Positions 30,208-32,316 of a stretch of 32,316 nt of DNA are shown piece after piece; the first letter of the stretch is position 1; every line of letters starts with the position of its first letter. A program made the translations under genes and the position numbers. The DNA comes from a bacterium (GTDB lineage: Bacteria; Ratteibacteria; UBA8468; B48-G9; JAFGKM01), in contig JALNXB010000019.1 in NCBI GenBank assembly GCA_023230585.1, positions 1-32,316 of the forward strand, written 5' to 3'. Under the pieces are notes generated by a model. The model saw only the letters and a program-made list of their open reading frames with translations. It had not been told where the DNA came from and did not search any database.

Positions 30208-32130
30208 TCAGTTGTATGACTCAGGGTCTCCAATTTTGTTGCTTTTCAGAGGTTTGATGACTGAAAATAGTTTTATCGCCCTATTAGGATCAATCCGTTT
30301 CAAAAGTTTATATTGCTTAAAAGCCTCCTTCAAGTGTTCAAATTCCCAATATGCTTCTCCTAAACAATAATGGAAACGAGCATTTCCCGGGTCTAATTCT
30401 ACTACTTTTTCGAATGCTTCTATTACTTTCCGTTTATCTTGGAGTTTGGAGTATGAAATGGTCATATTGAAGTAAGCTTCTATTTTGTTTGGGGAGAGTT
30501 TTATGGATTTCTGGTATGCCTCAACAGACTCCCAGTATTTTTCAAGTTTGTAATAGATGTTGCCTATATTATAGTGGATTGAGTGGTTTTTAGGGTTTAG
30601 ACGTAATGCTTCTTTAAGTGCTTTCAGTCCTTTTTCATACTCCCCAATTTTTTCATAAGCTGACCCTAAGTTCAGGTAAGTGTAGATGTTGTTGGTACCT
30701 ATCTCTATCGCTTCTTCAAAATTTTTGATAGCTTCTTCAAACTTATAAAGTTTAAAGTAGGTCAAACCTAAATTATGAAGAACGCTTATGTTTTTGTGGT
30801 CGTTTGCCTGTTGATACTCTTTTTCTGCTTCTTTTAGGTTCCCTGAAAGTTCATAACTCACACCTAAATTGTAGTGTATTGTTTTGTCATTGGGGGTTAT
30901 CTCTAACGCTTTTTTGAAGTTTTCTATAGATTTTTGATACTCTTCTAATTTACCATATAGTACACCTAACTGGGTGTATGCCATAACGTAGCGAGGGGAT
31001 AATTTTATTGATTGTGTGTATGCCTGTATGGCTTCTGGGTAGTTTTGAAGGGCTTCAAAGGAGTCTCCCAGATGTCTATAAGCAATAAAGTCAGCAGGGT
31101 TTATTCGTACTACTTCTTTGTAAGCTTCTACTGCTTCCTCGTGTTTATTTATTTTTGCATAAGCATATCCCAGATTAAAGTAAGCGAAAGTATTTTCAGG
31201 CAATATTCTTATTGATTGTTTGAAAAACTCAATGGCTTCTTGGTGTTGCCCTAATTTTGAACATACTATACCTAAATTGTTGTAGGCTGCAATATAGTTT
31301 GGTTCTATACGTATTGCTTCTCTAAAAGCCTTGGTAGCTTCTATGTTCTGCTCAATTGCGCTATAAATCATACCTAACTCGAAGTGGGCGTCACACCGGT
31401 TGGGGTTTAATTTTATTGCTTCTTCGTATGCTTTTATAGCTTTTTGTGTTTCTCCGATATGATTATAGTTTTCACCGAGTGCATATTGATAGTCAGCGTT
31501 TTGAGGGTTTATCTTTATAGCTTTTTCCAACTTATCAACTGCTTGTTGGTATTCTCCTATTGTAGAGTAGGTTACTCCTAAGGCATACAGAGTCCCGGGC
31601 TGGTTGGGATCTAACTTTCTCACCTGTTTGAATGCCTCTAAAGCCTCTTCGTACTTAAGAAGGCGAAAAGAGTTACAGCCTATCAGATAGTACGCCTTTT
31701 TATGGTCATTCTTTATTGCTACACATTTTTTGTACATCTGGAGCGCCTCTTTTGGTTTGTTGAGTTGCATATAAGCCTCGCCTGATAAATAATATGCTTT
31801 ATAACAGTTAGGGTTTAGGTAAACTGCTTTTTGACATTCAAAGATAGTTTTTTCTGGCTGGCGCAGTTTGTGATATAGTAGCCCGTAGAAATAATAGGTG
31901 TTGGCATTGTAAGGATCTATCTCTATTGCTTTCTCAAACGCTTCTTTGGATTTTTTGAATTGGTTGAGGTTTTTATATGATAGGCCGAGGTAGGTATAAG
32001 CGACAATATATTTTGGATCTATTTCAATAATTTTCTGGCACATATCGATAGTTACGTTATAGTTGCCTTCAATGTAAAACACCTTAACTTTTGAGAAAAT
32101 ATCTATGATTTTACCCTTTTGATTTGTCAT
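30208..32130 (-). CDS. TPR protein with about 18 tandem repeats
   Basis: A 640-residue protein built almost wholly of tetratricopeptide repeats. I count 18 units of about 34 residues with the pattern A-Y-x-x-L-G-x-x-Y, then A-I-x-x-F/Y-x-x-A-I-x-x-x-P-x. The unit after A-E-K-E-Y-Q-Q is a few residues short. There is no signal peptide, membrane segment or catalytic domain, so it should be a cytosolic scaffold that holds partner proteins. Near-consensus repeats suggest recent expansion. The start is ATG 32130 behind AAAGGAG; the frame extends 19 codons further without support. It lies 56 bases upstream of the DUF2779 gene on the same strand, but that gene has its own promoter. No glycosyltransferase domain, as in some TPR proteins, is present. 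Confidence 0.9.
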   Translation of the reverse strand: MTNQKGKIIDIFSKVKVFYIEGNYNVTIDMCQKIIEIDPKYIVAYTYLGLSYKNLNQFKKSKEAFEKAIEIDPYNANTYYFYGLLYHKLRQPEKTIFECQKAVYLNPNCYKAYYLSGEAYMQLNKPKEALQMYKKCVAIKNDHKKAYYLIGCNSFRLLKYEEALEAFKQVRKLDPNQPGTLYALGVTYSTIGEYQQAVDKLEKAIKINPQNADYQYALGENYNHIGETQKAIKAYEEAIKLNPNRCDAHFELGMIYSAIEQNIEATKAFREAIRIEPNYIAAYNNLGIVCSKLGQHQEAIEFFKQSIRILPENTFAYFNLGYAYAKINKHEEAVEAYKEVVRINPADFIAYRHLGDSFEALQNYPEAIQAYTQSIKLSPRYVMAYTQLGVLYGKLEEYQKSIENFKKALEITPNDKTIHYNLGVSYELSGNLKEAEKEYQQANDHKNISVLHNLGLTYFKLYKFEEAIKNFEEAIEIGTNNIYTYLNLGSAYEKIGEYEKGLKALKEALRLNPKNHSIHYNIGNIYYKLEKYWESVEAYQKSIKLSPNKIEAYFNMTISYSKLQDKRKVIEAFEKVVELDPGNARFHYCLGEAYWEFEHLKEAFKQYKLLKRIDPNRAIKLFSVIKPLKSNKIGDPESYN

Positions 32131-32165
32131 AATATTCTCCTTTGAGGCGTTTTTTAAACAGAGGC

Positions 32166-32191
32166 AAAAAAACACCTGTATTATCACAGGT
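32166..32191 (-). terminator. Short hairpin with T run upstream of the TPR gene
   Basis: On the minus strand ACCTGT pairs with ACAGGT across a six-base loop and is followed by G and seven T. It probably ends transcription coming from beyond the window edge. It could instead be an attenuator in the TPR leader, which begins about 35 bases downstream. Confidence 0.5.
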
Positions 32192-32316
32192 AATGGCTTT
32201 TTAGCACCTTGTTTTTCTTTAAGCCGGACCTATTCCGTTTTAAAGATGGCGGTTGCAATATGCCTCAAATTAATCCGCCTTAATTTTTGATTATTTTTTC
32301 AAAGAGCAATAAAAAA

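Noticed and set aside
1..32316. tRNA, rRNA or complete insertion sequence
   Set aside because: No cloverleaf-like tRNA end, rRNA block or transposase with terminal inverted repeats was recognised by eye on either strand; a tRNA scan would settle the first.

Overview
The window is AT-rich bacterial DNA from an uncultivated-type lineage. Two H-X9-DG-type pseudopilins, an 18-TPR protein and many small toxin-antitoxin, HEPN and DUF genes point to the PVC/Omnitrophota neighbourhood of candidate phyla. This placement is an inference, because no rRNA or other marker gene is present.

Region 1 (1-1036) is decayed: the 3' end of an unidentified ORF, a small broken ORF, and a macro-domain gene killed by two nonsense codons and a frameshift. 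Region 2 (1070-13783, all minus strand) is a six-gene defence operon. In transcription order it holds a SNF2 helicase with a C-terminal DUF3883 domain, a DUF1156 adenine-specific DNA methyltransferase, a PD-(D/E)xK-like protein with an unfamiliar N-terminus, a DUF499 (BrxC/PglY-like) P-loop ATPase, an unknown protein with two C-terminal membrane helices, and a PDDEXK_4-type nuclease. The helicase, methyltransferase and ATPase resemble the core of type 3 BREX, and the helicase plus methyltransferase also resemble the class 1 DISARM pair. No PglZ, BrxA, BrxF, BrxL or DrmABC is visible. The operon starts from a near-consensus promoter so close to the first ATG that the mRNA should be essentially leaderless. 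This is the best candidate here for an incompletely described system.

Region 3 (14.3-17.4 kb, plus strand) holds a B12-binding-type radical SAM protein and a prophage scar: an intact terminase small subunit followed by a terminase large subunit that has lost its ATPase half and is frameshifted. Region 4 (17.4-21.2 kb) holds two paralogous MNT nucleotidyltransferase/HEPN pairs in convergent orientation. Both have the same promoter layout, with direct repeats one in the spacer and one at the -10 box. Between and around them lie a DUF2283 gene with a truncated partner toxin, a DsrE-like protein, fragments of DUF2905 and pRiA4b ORF-3-like genes, and a 49-bp exact direct repeat bracketing the second pair.

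Region 5 (21.4-25.9 kb, minus strand) has two small hypothetical genes, a DUF1576 membrane protein translationally coupled to a CxxCxxC protein, a dispersed repeat family, and a Spy/CpxP-like periplasmic protein with a leader hairpin and a strong terminator. Region 6 (26.2-32.1 kb, minus strand) has two tandem pseudopilin genes, a SixA-like phosphatase, a DUF2779 protein (Cas4/RecB-like Fe-S nuclease fused to a DEDD exonuclease-like domain, again with a leaderless-type promoter) and a TPR protein. No tRNA, rRNA, CRISPR array or complete insertion sequence was seen.
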